A stretch of 64,000 nucleotides of DNA, taken from assembly GCA_001768235.1 (NCBI GenBank), contig MENK01000019.1, forward strand, positions 1 to 64,000, given 5' to 3'. Positions 1 through 7,655 of the stretch are shown here, in pieces. The translations under genes were made by a program, and so were the position numbers. Each line of letters starts with the position of its first letter. Position 1 is the stretch's first letter. The DNA comes from Bacteroidetes bacterium GWB2_32_14 (GTDB taxonomy: Bacteria > Bacteroidota > Bacteroidia > Bacteroidales > UBA12077). A model generated the notes under the pieces. That model was not told the DNA's origin. It did no database searches and saw nothing but the letters and a program-made list of their open reading frames with translations.

Positions 1-49
1 CATGCTACTAATTTAAAAAAATTTAGTTAGCAAAGCTAAAACATACATT

Positions 50-75
50 ACCACCGTCAAAGACGGTGGTTTTTT
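50..75 (+). terminator. Rho-independent terminator of a gene left of the window
   Basis: A perfect 9-bp stem (50-58 with 62-70) closes an AAA loop and is followed at once by a run of six T on the plus strand (70-75). It points rightwards, so it should end a plus-strand transcript entering from outside the window. Confidence 0.85.
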
Positions 76-80
76 AGATT

Positions 81-117
81 CTAATAAAAAAAATCCGAAG
101 TTTTAGACTTCGGATTT
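81..117 (-). terminator. Terminator of the greA-HIT operon
   Basis: A 10-bp stem (91-100 with 108-117) around a 7-nt loop. On the minus strand it is followed by the complement of the A-rich stretch 85-90, giving a U-run. It sits 21 bp past the stop codon of the HIT gene and faces the plus-strand terminator at 50-75, so the two transcripts are separated back to back. Confidence 0.8.
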
Positions 118-138
118 GTAGTTTTACAACTATTTTTC

Positions 139-534
139 TTATTCGAATGCTTCCCTGATTTTCTGGGTAATTTCCTTAAATTCTGCTTCTGTAAGTTTGA
201 GTTTGGGCTTGGAAAAGCTGGCATCGGCTTCGCTGTTTAGCGGTATTAAATGAATATGTGCATGAGGTACTTCAAGTCCCAAAACCACCACTCCTACCCG
301 CTTGCAAGGAATCGTTTTGTCAATAGCTCTGGCTACCCGTTTTGCAAAAACAGTGAGGCCTGCAAGGGTTTGATCATCCAAATCGAACAGGTAATCGGTT
401 TCCTTTTTAGGAATAACCAGGGTATGCCCTTTTGCCAAAGGGAAAATATCTAAAAAAGCATAGTAGTTTTCGTCTTCGGCAATCTTGTACGAAGGAATTT
501 CGCCATTCACAATTTTTGTAAAAATAGTTGCCAT
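139..534 (-). CDS. HIT family (histidine triad) protein
   Basis: A 131-residue cytoplasmic protein of the HIT superfamily, small nucleotide hydrolases or transferases acting on phosphoramidates and dinucleotides. The signature HAHIHLIP lies at residues 91-98, giving His91, His93 and His95 in the canonical H-x-H-x-H spacing; the last of the triad is the usual nucleophile. The N-terminal block IFxKIVNGEIPSYKIAED is typical of HINT/YcfF-like members, and the length is normal. The gene starts 11 nt after the greA stop on the same strand and is followed by a terminator, so it is the second gene of a greA-HIT operon. The actual substrate cannot be read from sequence. Confidence 0.92.
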   Translation of the reverse strand: MATIFTKIVNGEIPSYKIAEDENYYAFLDIFPLAKGHTLVIPKKETDYLFDLDDQTLAGLTVFAKRVARAIDKTIPCKRVGVVVLGLEVPHAHIHLIPLNSEADASFSKPKLKLTEAEFKEITQKIREAFE

Positions 535-545
535 ATTTTCCGTTT

Positions 546-1019
546 TTAAAGTGAAATTTCCAAAACTTCAAACTCAGCAGTACCTGAAGGTATTTGCACC
601 TTAACCACGTCACCTACTTTCTTGCCCAATAATCCTCTTGCTATAGGCGTGTTTACCGATATCTTGCCTTCTTTCAGGTTTGCTTCACTCTCTGAAACAA
701 GAGTGTACTGCATTACTGCATTATTTAATTTGTTTTTTATCTTAACCTTATTCAGAATCTGAACCGTGGAAGTATTTAATTTTGACTGATCCAATATTCT
801 TGAATTGGCTATAACATCTTTCAGCTTGCTGATTTTCATTTCAAGCATCCCCTGTGCTTCTTTAGCTGCATCGTATTCAGCATTTTCCGATAAATCTCCT
901 TTATCACGGGCTTCAGCAATTTGTTGCGATATTTTGGGCCTTTCAATAAGTTCTAATTGTTCAAGTTCTTTCTTTAACTTTTCTAATCCTTGTTCTGTTA
1001 CGTAAGATATATTTGCCAT
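546..1019 (-). CDS. greA: Transcription elongation factor GreA
   Basis: GreA rescues backtracked RNA polymerase by stimulating cleavage of the transcript 3' end. The 157-residue product has the two expected parts: an N-terminal antiparallel coiled coil (about residues 1-75, with the conserved block RGDLSENAEYDAAKE near the tip, here DKGDLSENAEYDAAKE) and a C-terminal FKBP-like domain ending in a GxxVGDxVxVxxPxG stretch. Two in-frame ATGs are present at 1025 and 1019; the second gives MANISYVTEQ, which matches the normal N-terminus, so it is preferred. It is the first gene of an operon with the HIT gene, and a strong Bacteroidota-type promoter lies at 1095-1126. Confidence 0.95.
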   Translation of the reverse strand: MANISYVTEQGLEKLKKELEQLELIERPKISQQIAEARDKGDLSENAEYDAAKEAQGMLEMKISKLKDVIANSRILDQSKLNTSTVQILNKVKIKNKLNNAVMQYTLVSESEANLKEGKISVNTPIARGLLGKKVGDVVKVQIPSGTAEFEVLEISL

Positions 1020-1055
1020 AATCATTGATTTTTCTTATGTATATAATATAAAGAA

Positions 1056-1085
1056 AGAAGAATTCTGCCTGAGCAGAACTCTTCT
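1056..1085 (-). promoter_or_regulatory. Stem-loop at the expected 5' end of greA mRNA
   Basis: A 13-bp stem with one A-C mismatch (1056-1068 with 73-85 of the same hundred) closes the tetraloop CTGA at 1069-1072. It lies just downstream of the predicted greA start point (about 1088), so it would form in the greA leader. It could instead be the terminator of the minus-strand gene ending at 1167, since a moderately U-rich tract follows on that strand. Which role applies is not decided by the sequence. Confidence 0.5.
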
Positions 1086-1094
1086 TGTCTGTTA

Positions 1095-1126
1095 CAAATT
1101 TAACTAATTTTTTAAATCAACACAAA
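1095..1126 (-). promoter_or_regulatory. Promoter of greA-HIT
   Basis: Read on the minus strand this is TTTG (1126-1123), a 20-nt spacer, then TAAATTTG (1102-1095). Both boxes match the Bacteroidota primary sigma factor consensus TTTG / TAnnTTTG. Transcription would start near 1088, about 70 nt before the greA ATG. Confidence 0.7.
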
Positions 1127-1166
1127 ATTATTTCGTTAGATTTTTAATATATTAAAAATGTGCTGG

Positions 1167-1628
1167 TTAATATTTTTTTCGATTCAGTATTTCAGAATAA
1201 ACAATGGCATCACGTAAATCAAATTCTTCTATGTTTTCTTCCGTTTCATCATCGTGAGTTAAATCATTGTTTGTGATTGCATGATTAAATATTTCGTTGT
1301 TTTCCTGAACATGAACCGATGAAACATAACTCTTGGTTAAAAGTGAGTTTTTTTCAATTAACCGGGCCCTTCCTTCGGGTATATGAATTTTTTCAATGTT
1401 TTTTGGCTGTGGCTTTGTAACAGGTTCTTTTTCCACAACAGTATCCTGAATGTTAAAAATCTTCTCGAATTCTTTATATACAGGAATTTCATCATTAATA
1501 AGTGTATTAAATACGGATTGATCATTTTCTGATGGTTCCGGCTTTTTTTTCTTCTTCCCTATAGCCGATATAACAAAGGCAATTAATGCAATAATTATAT
1601 ATAGAATGGTATCGAAATTATCTTTCAT
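1167..1628 (-). CDS. Hypothetical single-pass membrane protein
   Basis: A 153-residue protein I do not recognise. Residues 8-23 form one hydrophobic segment (TILYIIIALIAFVISAIG) followed by a lysine cluster GKKKKKPE, so the bulk of the protein is probably cytoplasmic by the positive-inside rule. The rest is acidic, low in hydrophobics and probably disordered, ending in an acidic stretch DDETEENIEEFDLRDAIVYSEILNRKKY. It lies 7 nt after the lipoprotein-like gene at 1636-2031 and is probably cotranscribed with it. Similar N-terminally anchored acidic proteins are common and unnamed in Bacteroidota. Confidence 0.6.
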   Translation of the reverse strand: MKDNFDTILYIIIALIAFVISAIGKKKKKPEPSENDQSVFNTLINDEIPVYKEFEKIFNIQDTVVEKEPVTKPQPKNIEKIHIPEGRARLIEKNSLLTKSYVSSVHVQENNEIFNHAITNNDLTHDDETEENIEEFDLRDAIVYSEILNRKKY

Positions 1629-1635
1629 ATTAATC

Positions 1636-2031
1636 TTACTTTGTAAACATTCGTTTTAGAAAACATTTTTTCCTGCCTTTAACTTGTTTTTTTGTAAACA
1701 ACCCTCTTTCAGGTTTTGGTTCGCGTTTAAACAATTCGAGAAACTTTCGAAAATGATAAAACCCCGACTTGTTATGATAATAATCTTTTCTCCATTTTTC
1801 TGATTGCAGCTTATTCTGTTCCATTGATTCACGAGTACTTTCAGCTTGCCTGTCGTAATGTTTTTTTATTGCTGCATCTTTTTGCTTTTCTCTCTTAGCC
1901 TTTTGTTTTTTTGTTATTTCAGCTTTTACTTTCCCCGATTTTTCAGTACTTGAGAGATTTCGTGTATTACAACAATAAACTGAACCCAGCACAATAATTA
2001 TTAAGAACGTACGCTTTAAATTAACGAGCAT
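1636..2031 (-). CDS. Hypothetical small basic lipoprotein
   Basis: A 131-residue protein with a basic start and a hydrophobic run (FLIIIVLGSVYCC) ending in two cysteines at about residues 20-21, consistent with a signal peptide II lipobox although -1 is Tyr/Cys rather than the usual Gly/Ala. The remainder is very rich in Lys, Arg and Glu (KKQKAKREKQKDAAIKKHY) and predicted helical. No enzymatic motif is visible. It is the first gene of a minus-strand pair with 1167-1628 and is divergent from the lipoprotein at 2064, with only 32 nt between the start codons. Confidence 0.55.
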   Translation of the reverse strand: MLVNLKRTFLIIIVLGSVYCCNTRNLSSTEKSGKVKAEITKKQKAKREKQKDAAIKKHYDRQAESTRESMEQNKLQSEKWRKDYYHNKSGFYHFRKFLELFKREPKPERGLFTKKQVKGRKKCFLKRMFTK

Positions 2032-2063
2032 TTGCTTATTTTTGCTTAATAATTAACTTGAAA

Positions 2064-2519
2064 ATGAAACAAATAATCTCAAAATCAAAAATACGTATTT
2101 TTTTTATACCAATTTTAATCCTTCTGTTGTTTGTTCGTTGTGATGATGAAACAACAGATTTTCCATATGTTCATGTTGATGCTACTATTTATATTGATAC
2201 CCAGCTCGGAAATATTAACGAAGGCGAACATGCCTTTGTTGATGGATATGGCGTAGGTGGATTGATTATTTTCAGGGAAACCCAAACTACTTATTTAGCT
2301 TTTGATCGTGCATGTACTTACGAGGCCAATTCAGGCTGCAAACTAGAAGATGATACTTTTTATGGTATTCTTGTTTGTCCCTGTTGTGGCTCAAAATTCA
2401 TGATGTTAGGAGAAGATCAGGCAGGAACTATATATGCAGGCTTTGGCCCCGCGAAAAGCAGATTGATTGAATATAATGTTTATTTTAATGGACTAAACAC
2501 TTTAATTGTTCAAAATTAA
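2064..2519 (+). CDS. Rieske-like lipoprotein with substituted iron-sulfur ligands
   Basis: A 151-residue exported protein. The start is set at the ATG at 2064; a TTG two codons upstream is in frame but less likely. Residues 10-25 are hydrophobic and end in a cysteine at 26 (VRCDDE), a probable lipobox. The mature part resembles a Rieske [2Fe-2S] fold: the two ligand loops fall at C84-T-Y86 and C105-P-C-C108-G-S. A true Rieske protein has CxH and CxxH, so both His positions are replaced (Tyr86, Cys108). The site could bind zinc or a different cluster, or be purely structural. Cys92 and Cys107 are extra cysteines nearby. The gene stands alone and ends in a terminator shared with tsf. Confidence 0.65.
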   Translation: MKQIISKSKIRIFFIPILILLLFVRCDDETTDFPYVHVDATIYIDTQLGNINEGEHAFVDGYGVGGLIIFRETQTTYLAFDRACTYEANSGCKLEDDTFYGILVCPCCGSKFMMLGEDQAGTIYAGFGPAKSRLIEYNVYFNGLNTLIVQN

Positions 2520-2546
2520 AAAGGAGTTCGTTTCTGAACTCCTTTT
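2519..2546. terminator. Bidirectional terminator between lipoprotein and tsf
   Basis: An 11-bp perfect stem (2519-2529 with 2536-2546) with a 6-nt loop and A4/T4 ends, so both strands read a U-run. It separates the plus-strand lipoprotein from the converging minus-strand ribosomal operon. Confidence 0.85.
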
Positions 2547-2564
2547 CTTAATCATCTTATATTA

Positions 2565-3395
2565 TTACTGTTTAATTGAACATCTCTTAAATGCAGTAAC
2601 AGTAAGTTCTTTATTTACCTGTTGCAAATATTGTTTTACAGATATTTTACTTTCTTTTATAAAATCCTGGTTTAACAGGGTACTGTCTTTGTAAAACTTA
2701 CCCAGTTTACCCTGAGCAATTTTATCGACAAGTTCTGCTGCTTTACCTTCAGCAAGTGCTTGATTTCTTCCTATTTCAAGTTCTTTTTCAATAACTGATT
2801 GAGGAACAAAGTCTTTGTCAACTGCCACAGGATCCATTGCTGCAACCTGCATAGCTACGTCTTTACCTACTTGTTCGTCAAATCCTGCTTTATTAAAACC
2901 TACAAGAGTAGCTAATTTTTTATCGCTGTGAATATAAGTTGAAACATAAGCTGCATCAATTTTCTCGAAATAAGCTAATTCAATTTTCTCGCCGATAATT
3001 CCGGTTTGTTCAATAATTTTATCAGCTATAGAAACACCTTCGAAATCAAGTGCTCTTAATGCATCAAGGTTTGCAGGGGCATTTTTAATTGCAATACCGA
3101 TGATTTTCTCGGCAAATTTCACAAAATCAACATTTTTTGCAACGAAATCCGTTTCGCATTTTAAGGCTATGATTATACCTGTTGTACCATTTGCATTTGT
3201 AGATGCCAATACAACACCCTCGCTTGCCTCTCTGTCTGAACGTTTGTTAGCAACTGCTTGTCCTCTTTCTCTGATTATCTGAATTGCTTTATCGAAATCT
3301 CCTTCAGCTTCGGTAAGGGCTTTTTTACAATCCATCATACCTGCTCCGGTCATATGACGTAATTTACTTACATCTGCTGCTGTTATTTGAGCCAT
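2565..3395 (-). CDS. tsf: Translation elongation factor Ts
   Basis: EF-Ts is the guanine-nucleotide exchange factor that regenerates EF-Tu-GTP. The 276-residue product starts with the UBA-like helical domain (ADVSKLRHMTGAGMMDCKKAL, residues 6-26) and has the conserved exchange motif ETDFVAKN near residue 80. Length and domain order are normal for Bacteroidota. It is the last gene of rplM-rpsI-rpsB-tsf, 32 nt after rpsB, and ends before a bidirectional hairpin. Confidence 0.97.
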   Translation of the reverse strand: MAQITAADVSKLRHMTGAGMMDCKKALTEAEGDFDKAIQIIRERGQAVANKRSDREASEGVVLASTNANGTTGIIIALKCETDFVAKNVDFVKFAEKIIGIAIKNAPANLDALRALDFEGVSIADKIIEQTGIIGEKIELAYFEKIDAAYVSTYIHSDKKLATLVGFNKAGFDEQVGKDVAMQVAAMDPVAVDKDFVPQSVIEKELEIGRNQALAEGKAAELVDKIAQGKLGKFYKDSTLLNQDFIKESKISVKQYLQQVNKELTVTAFKRCSIKQ

Positions 3396-3427
3396 TATTG
3401 TATATTTTACTTATTTTTAATTAGAAT

Positions 3428-4306
3428 TTATTCTTCAACTTCTTCGATATCAGCGTTTGCTGTAATATCTTCGTCTTCTATATCTTCTGTTTCATCTACT
3501 TCAGGTTCATCAATTTCTTCCTGTTTCGATTTTCTTGCCCTTGTTTTCTTAAAATCAGGTCTTGAATTTTTAGAGTCGCCTTTTCTATCTTTCGAAGTAC
3601 CTTCTTTATCTTTTTCAAGTTTTCTTTCTTCAAGGCCTTCTTTTATAGCATCGGTTATCTTGTCGAGAATTAAAGAAATTGATTTTGAAGCATCATCATT
3701 TGCAGGAATTGGAAAATCAATTGGTGAAGGGTCTGAGTTGGTATCAACTATGGCAAATAATGGGATATTTAACCGTTTTCCTTCACGAACGGCTATATGT
3801 TCTTTGCTAACATCAATAATAAACATTGCCGCGGGAAGTCTGGTCATATCTGCAATACTGCCAAGCATTTTTTCCAGTTTGGCTCTTTGGCGTGTAATTT
3901 GTAATTTTTCTCTTTTTGCAAGATTGTTGAATGTTCCATCAACTGCCATTTTATCGATAGACGACATTTTTTTAACCGCCCTGCGAATAGTAGGGAAATT
4001 GGTTAACATTCCTCCGGGCCAGCGTTCGGTAACATATGGCATTTTGGTTGATGCTACTTTTTCTGCAACGATATCTTTAGCTTGTTTTTTTGTAGCTACA
4101 AATAATATTTTACGGCCTGATTTTGCAATCTGTTTAATTGCATTACAAGCTTCGTTTAACTTGGCTTCAGTTTTTTGAAGATCGATAATGTGAATCCCGT
4201 TTCTCTCCATAAAAATATAAGGAGCCATTGCCGGATTCCACTTTCTTTTAAGGTGGCCAAAATGCACACCTGCATCTAATAATTCATTAAAATTTGTTCT
4301 TGACAT
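3428..4306 (-). CDS. rpsB: 30S ribosomal protein S2 with acidic C-terminal tail
   Basis: S2 is the small-subunit protein that helps recruit S1 to the ribosome. The start is the ATG at 4306, giving MSRTNFNELLDAGVHFGH, which is the normal N-terminus; an in-frame ATG at 4366 would add 20 unrelated residues. The 292-residue product has the conserved KRKWNPAMAPYIF and RWPGGMLTNF blocks. After the S2 fold ends near residue 228 there is a tail of about 60 charged residues, first Lys/Arg/Asp-rich, then strongly acidic (ETEDIEDEDI). Such extensions occur in several Bacteroidota S2 proteins. A 125-bp spacer separates it from rpsI. Confidence 0.96.
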   Translation of the reverse strand: MSRTNFNELLDAGVHFGHLKRKWNPAMAPYIFMERNGIHIIDLQKTEAKLNEACNAIKQIAKSGRKILFVATKKQAKDIVAEKVASTKMPYVTERWPGGMLTNFPTIRRAVKKMSSIDKMAVDGTFNNLAKREKLQITRQRAKLEKMLGSIADMTRLPAAMFIIDVSKEHIAVREGKRLNIPLFAIVDTNSDPSPIDFPIPANDDASKSISLILDKITDAIKEGLEERKLEKDKEGTSKDRKGDSKNSRPDFKKTRARKSKQEEIDEPEVDETEDIEDEDITANADIEEVEE

Positions 4307-4431
4307 GTACTTAATTTTTTTAACGTTTACATTCTTTCTTACTAAGCAATTGCTGAGTAGCCCCATAGTCGGGAAGTCTCAACAATTTAGATACTAAACG
4401 GACTATTATCCTGTTATGGATAGCAATTATC

Positions 4432-4818
4432 CTATCGTTTACTAAATTGAAACTTCTTACGTGCTTTTGGCTGACCTGGTTTTTTACGTTCTACCTCACG
4501 TGGATCACGAGTTAAGAAACCTTCTTTTTTAAGAGCAGGCCTGAATTCAGGGTTCACTTCAATTAATGCACGTGCAACACCCAAACGAACAGCTTCTGCC
4601 TGACCTTTAACACCGCCACCAAAAATATTTACTTTAATATCGTATTTACCTAATATTCCAAGTACATTTAATGGTTGTTTAGCAATATACTGAAGTGTTT
4701 CTGTTGGGAAAAAATTCTCAAGTTCACGATCATTAACAGTAAAGCTTCCTTTTCCTTCGCTTAAATAAACTCGAGCCACAGCGGCTTTTCTTCTTCCTAA
4801 AGCATTTATTTTCTCCAT
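4432..4818 (-). CDS. rpsI: 30S ribosomal protein S9
   Basis: S9 binds the 3' domain of 16S rRNA, and its C-terminal tail reaches the P-site tRNA. The 128-residue product begins with the conserved ALGRRKAAVARV block and ends in the typical basic tail RKKPGQPKARKKFQFSKR, with the invariant terminal Lys-Arg. It follows rplM after 7 nt, the universal L13-S9 pairing, and precedes rpsB. Confidence 0.97.
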   Translation of the reverse strand: MEKINALGRRKAAVARVYLSEGKGSFTVNDRELENFFPTETLQYIAKQPLNVLGILGKYDIKVNIFGGGVKGQAEAVRLGVARALIEVNPEFRPALKKEGFLTRDPREVERKKPGQPKARKKFQFSKR

Positions 4819-4825
4819 ACAATAA

Positions 4826-5281
4826 TTATATAATTGTGTTTAAATCGATTAATTTCGGCTGCTGTGCTTCATGTGGATGCTCGCCACCTTCATAAACAAA
4901 AAGATTTCTGAAAAGAGCACTACCAAGTCTGTTTTTTGGTAACATCCCTTTTATTGCAACTTCCACAACCTTAATTGGCTTTTTAGTTAATAATTCTTCA
5001 GGGGTTGTAATTCTCTGACCACCTGGATAACCGGTATGACGAATATACTGTTTATCAGTCATTTTATTGCCGGTTAATTTAATCTGGCTAGCATTGATAA
5101 CGATTACATTGTCACCACAATCAACGTGTGGAGTGAACGAAGTTTTGTGTTTCCCTCTCAACATAAAAGCAACCTTAGAAGCTAACCGTCCTAAAACCTC
5201 ATCTTTTGCATCAACAAGTACCCATTCTTTTTGAACGGTTGCCTTGTTGGCCGATACTGTTTTGTAACTTAATGTATCCAC
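4826..5281 (-). CDS. rplM: 50S ribosomal protein L13
   Basis: L13 is an early-assembly protein of the large subunit. The 151-residue product has the conserved WVLVDAKDEVLGRLAS opening, GDNVIVINA and the GMLPKNRLG motif. The start codon is GTG at 5281, and the encoded MDTLSYKT N-terminus is the usual one for the phylum. It is the first gene of rplM-rpsI-rpsB-tsf. A -7 like box and a 25-nt palindrome lie upstream at 5346-5404. Confidence 0.96.
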   Translation of the reverse strand: MDTLSYKTVSANKATVQKEWVLVDAKDEVLGRLASKVAFMLRGKHKTSFTPHVDCGDNVIVINASQIKLTGNKMTDKQYIRHTGYPGGQRITTPEELLTKKPIKVVEVAIKGMLPKNRLGSALFRNLFVYEGGEHPHEAQQPKLIDLNTII

Positions 5282-5345
5282 TTTTACTCCTAACTTTTTA
5301 ATTAATACCTATATACAAATATTCCTTGCTGTAATTTGCGGATTG

Positions 5346-5404
5346 CAAAAATACAATTATTTTTTACAAATCAATTAAATTATTAACAAATAATTTGTTA
5401 ATAA
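5346..5404 (-). promoter_or_regulatory. Ribosomal operon upstream region: -7 box and palindrome
   Basis: The 301-bp gap 5282-5582 separates rplM from the divergent ligase gene. On the minus strand 5353-5346 reads TATTTTTG, a good -7 box, though no TTTG lies at the usual distance. Upstream, 5380-5404 is a perfect inverted repeat with 12-bp arms (left arm TTATTAACAAAT) around one central A. Its position behind the -7 box fits an operator or activator site, but AT-rich palindromes also arise by chance. Confidence 0.45.
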
Positions 5405-5529
5405 CTTGTCGCGTGATTTCTAAATATTTATTCGTTATAAAATTTCACATAACGAGCCGCAAAATTAATTAAAATATTTAAATCGAAAACTTTACTTACA
5501 AAAAGATTAACCTGTTTTGTAATATTTTT

Positions 5530-5558
5530 TTTGATTTTTAGTTTGATTCGTATCTTTG
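5530..5558 (+). promoter_or_regulatory. Promoter of the O-antigen ligase operon
   Basis: TTTG at 5530-5533, a 17-nt spacer and TATCTTTG at 5551-5558, followed by the ATG at 5583. The -7 box matches TAnnTTTG; the spacer is slightly shorter than the usual 19-21 nt. Confidence 0.5.
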
Positions 5559-5582
5559 TTTAAATTTGGAAGAAATAATTGA

Positions 5583-7178
5583 ATGGATATGACTCTGTGG
5601 GGAATACGTTTTAATCATCAAAAAATATATTTCTGGGGGTTAGTATTAACAGCTGTTAGCTTGCCTTTATCAAAATATACTCTTTCTATTTCATATATTG
5701 TTTTACTTACAAACTGGGTTTTGGAAGGCCATTTTGCCGAAAAATTGAACCGGTTAAAGAAAAATAAAGCTTTCTGGACATTTTTTATACTTTTTTTTGT
5801 TCACTTGCTTTGGCTCTTGAATACTTCAAATTTTGAATATGCCTTTCATGATTTAAAAAACAAAGTCATCCTGGTTCTTTTCCCATTCATTCTTTTCTCT
5901 TCGAAACCTTTATCGGGGAACGAATTTAAAAACATCCTGATTTGGTTTTCTGCCGCGGTTATTGCTTCAAGTTTAATAAGCATATCTATACTTCTTGGTT
6001 TTATTGATTTGCCCGTTACAAATTTCAGAGGTATCTCTGTTTTTATTTCACACATCCGGTTCAGTTTATTAATCAATATTGCCATTTTTTCTTTAGGTTA
6101 CCTGGTTTTCTCGGATGAATATCAATTTTCAAAAAAACAAATTGTACTATTTTCCTTTTGCCTGCTGTGGTTAATTCTATTTTTATTCGTATTGAAATCG
6201 CTTACCGGAATTATTATTTTTCTTTTTACTCTTATTATTATTATTGGATATCTTTCATTTAAAATAAAGTATGTCGTTTACCGCTTATTCTTACAACTCG
6301 CATTAATCACGATCTTTTTATTAAGCGCATCTTTTATAACCCATTCCATATCCAGATTTTACACAACAGAAAAAATCGATTTAAAACATCTTGAAACGAA
6401 TACTCCTAACGGGAATTCATACATTCATAATTTAAATGACAAGCAGATTGAGAACGGAAATTATGTTTGGTTATATTATTGTCCCGAAGAATTAGAAAAA
6501 GAATGGAGTAAACGAAGTGATGTACCATTTAATGGGAAAGACAATAAAGGTCAATATATTAAATATACAAGTGTCAGGTATTTATCGTCGAAAGGCCTGC
6601 GTAAAGATTCATTGGGTATTTCAAAACTTTCGAATTATGATATTAAAAATATTGAAAACGGAATTGCAAATTATATTTATACAGATAAATTTTCACTGTA
6701 TCCCCGTATTTATCAGATTTTATGGGAAATTGATGTATATAAGAAAGGTCAAAATCCTGCAGGAAACTCATTCACGCAACGAATAGTTTTTATGGAGACT
6801 GCCCTGGAAATTATAAAATCGGATTTTTTAACAGGTGTAGGAACCGGTGATGTTCAGGATTCTTTCAACGAACAATACGAAAAAGACAATAGCCCTTTGC
6901 CCGGAAACCGCAGACTCAGAGCTCACAATCAGCACATTACATTTTTATTAACTTTTGGAATTTTTGGATTTATTATCGTTTTAATTGCCCTGATTTACCC
7001 ATATATCCAGGCAAAAGGGTATCACGACTTTTTATTAACAGTATTCTTTTTAATTGCCATGTTATCCATGTTCAATGAAGACACGTTAGAAACCCAAACA
7101 GGTGTTTCATTTTTTTCGTATTTTTATACGCTTTTTCTTTTAGGAATTAAACAACGTGATAAGAAAACTATAGAATGA
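5583..7178 (+). CDS. O-antigen ligase / polymerase family membrane protein
   Basis: A 531-residue polytopic inner-membrane protein with about ten hydrophobic segments: several in residues 15-260, then a long non-membrane loop (about 265-420), then a C-terminal cluster. The large periplasmic loop, the RAHNQHITFLLTFGIFG block after it and the NEDTLETQTGVSFF stretch near the end resemble the Wzy_C/WaaL family, which transfers or polymerises undecaprenyl-linked glycans. Loop sequences such as the SVRYLSSKGLRKD block are common in Bacteroidota members. No other O-antigen genes are adjacent, so the substrate is unknown. The stop overlaps the start of the deaminase gene (ATGA), implying cotranscription. 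Confidence 0.75.
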   Translation: MDMTLWGIRFNHQKIYFWGLVLTAVSLPLSKYTLSISYIVLLTNWVLEGHFAEKLNRLKKNKAFWTFFILFFVHLLWLLNTSNFEYAFHDLKNKVILVLFPFILFSSKPLSGNEFKNILIWFSAAVIASSLISISILLGFIDLPVTNFRGISVFISHIRFSLLINIAIFSLGYLVFSDEYQFSKKQIVLFSFCLLWLILFLFVLKSLTGIIIFLFTLIIIIGYLSFKIKYVVYRLFLQLALITIFLLSASFITHSISRFYTTEKIDLKHLETNTPNGNSYIHNLNDKQIENGNYVWLYYCPEELEKEWSKRSDVPFNGKDNKGQYIKYTSVRYLSSKGLRKDSLGISKLSNYDIKNIENGIANYIYTDKFSLYPRIYQILWEIDVYKKGQNPAGNSFTQRIVFMETALEIIKSDFLTGVGTGDVQDSFNEQYEKDNSPLPGNRRLRAHNQHITFLLTFGIFGFIIVLIALIYPYIQAKGYHDFLLTVFFLIAMLSMFNEDTLETQTGVSFFSYFYTLFLLGIKQRDKKTIE

Positions 7179-7651
7179 TGGAAAAGAATGATGAATCAAA
7201 TATGAAACTGGCCATTGAGCTTTCAATAAAAAATATTGATGAAAATGGAGGCCCTTTCGGGGCTGTAATTGTTAAAAACGGCCAAATTATTGCCCGTGGT
7301 GTAAACAGGGTAACATCAAATAACGATCCTACAGCACATGCAGAAGTAAATGCAATTCGTGAAGCATCGAAAAAACTTGGTACATTCGACCTGAGTGGTT
7401 GTACAATATACTCGTCGTGCGAGCCTTGCCCCATGTGCCTTGGAGCTATATACTGGGCTCATATCGATAAACTGTATTATGCAAATACCAAACAGGATGC
7501 AAAAGCAATTGGTTTCGACGATTCGTTTATTTACGATGAATTGGATTTGCCAAAAGAAAAAAGAAAAATCCCTACTATTCAGTTATTACACGACGAAGCT
7601 TTAGAAGCATTTAATAAATGGCGTTTAAAAGATAATAAAATCGAGTATTAA
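7175..7651 (+). CDS. Nucleoside/guanine deaminase (cytidine deaminase fold)
   Basis: A 158-residue zinc hydrolase of the CDA superfamily. The catalytic motifs are HAE at 55-57 (His55 zinc ligand, Glu57 proton shuttle) and PCPMC at 84-88 (Cys85 and Cys88 zinc ligands). The overall sequence, including GGPFGAVIVKNG near 25-36 and a C-terminal segment ending in Trp-Arg, resembles Bacillus-type guanine deaminase (GuaD) rather than tRNA adenosine deaminase (TadA), but a TadA-like role is not excluded. The ATG overlaps the preceding stop, and the glycosylase follows after 4 nt. Confidence 0.85.
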   Translation: MMEKNDESNMKLAIELSIKNIDENGGPFGAVIVKNGQIIARGVNRVTSNNDPTAHAEVNAIREASKKLGTFDLSGCTIYSSCEPCPMCLGAIYWAHIDKLYYANTKQDAKAIGFDDSFIYDELDLPKEKRKIPTIQLLHDEALEAFNKWRLKDNKIEY

Positions 7652-7655
7652 CCCC

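Noticed and set aside
3387-4178. 263-codon open frame on the plus strand opposite rpsB
   Set aside because: It lies wholly antisense to rpsB and its start; the serine-rich product is the mirror of acidic codons in S2. No promoter and no family resemblance.
4307-4366. Upstream extension of rpsB from ATG at 4366
   Set aside because: Adds 20 residues unlike any S2 protein; ATG at 4306 gives the conserved N-terminus.
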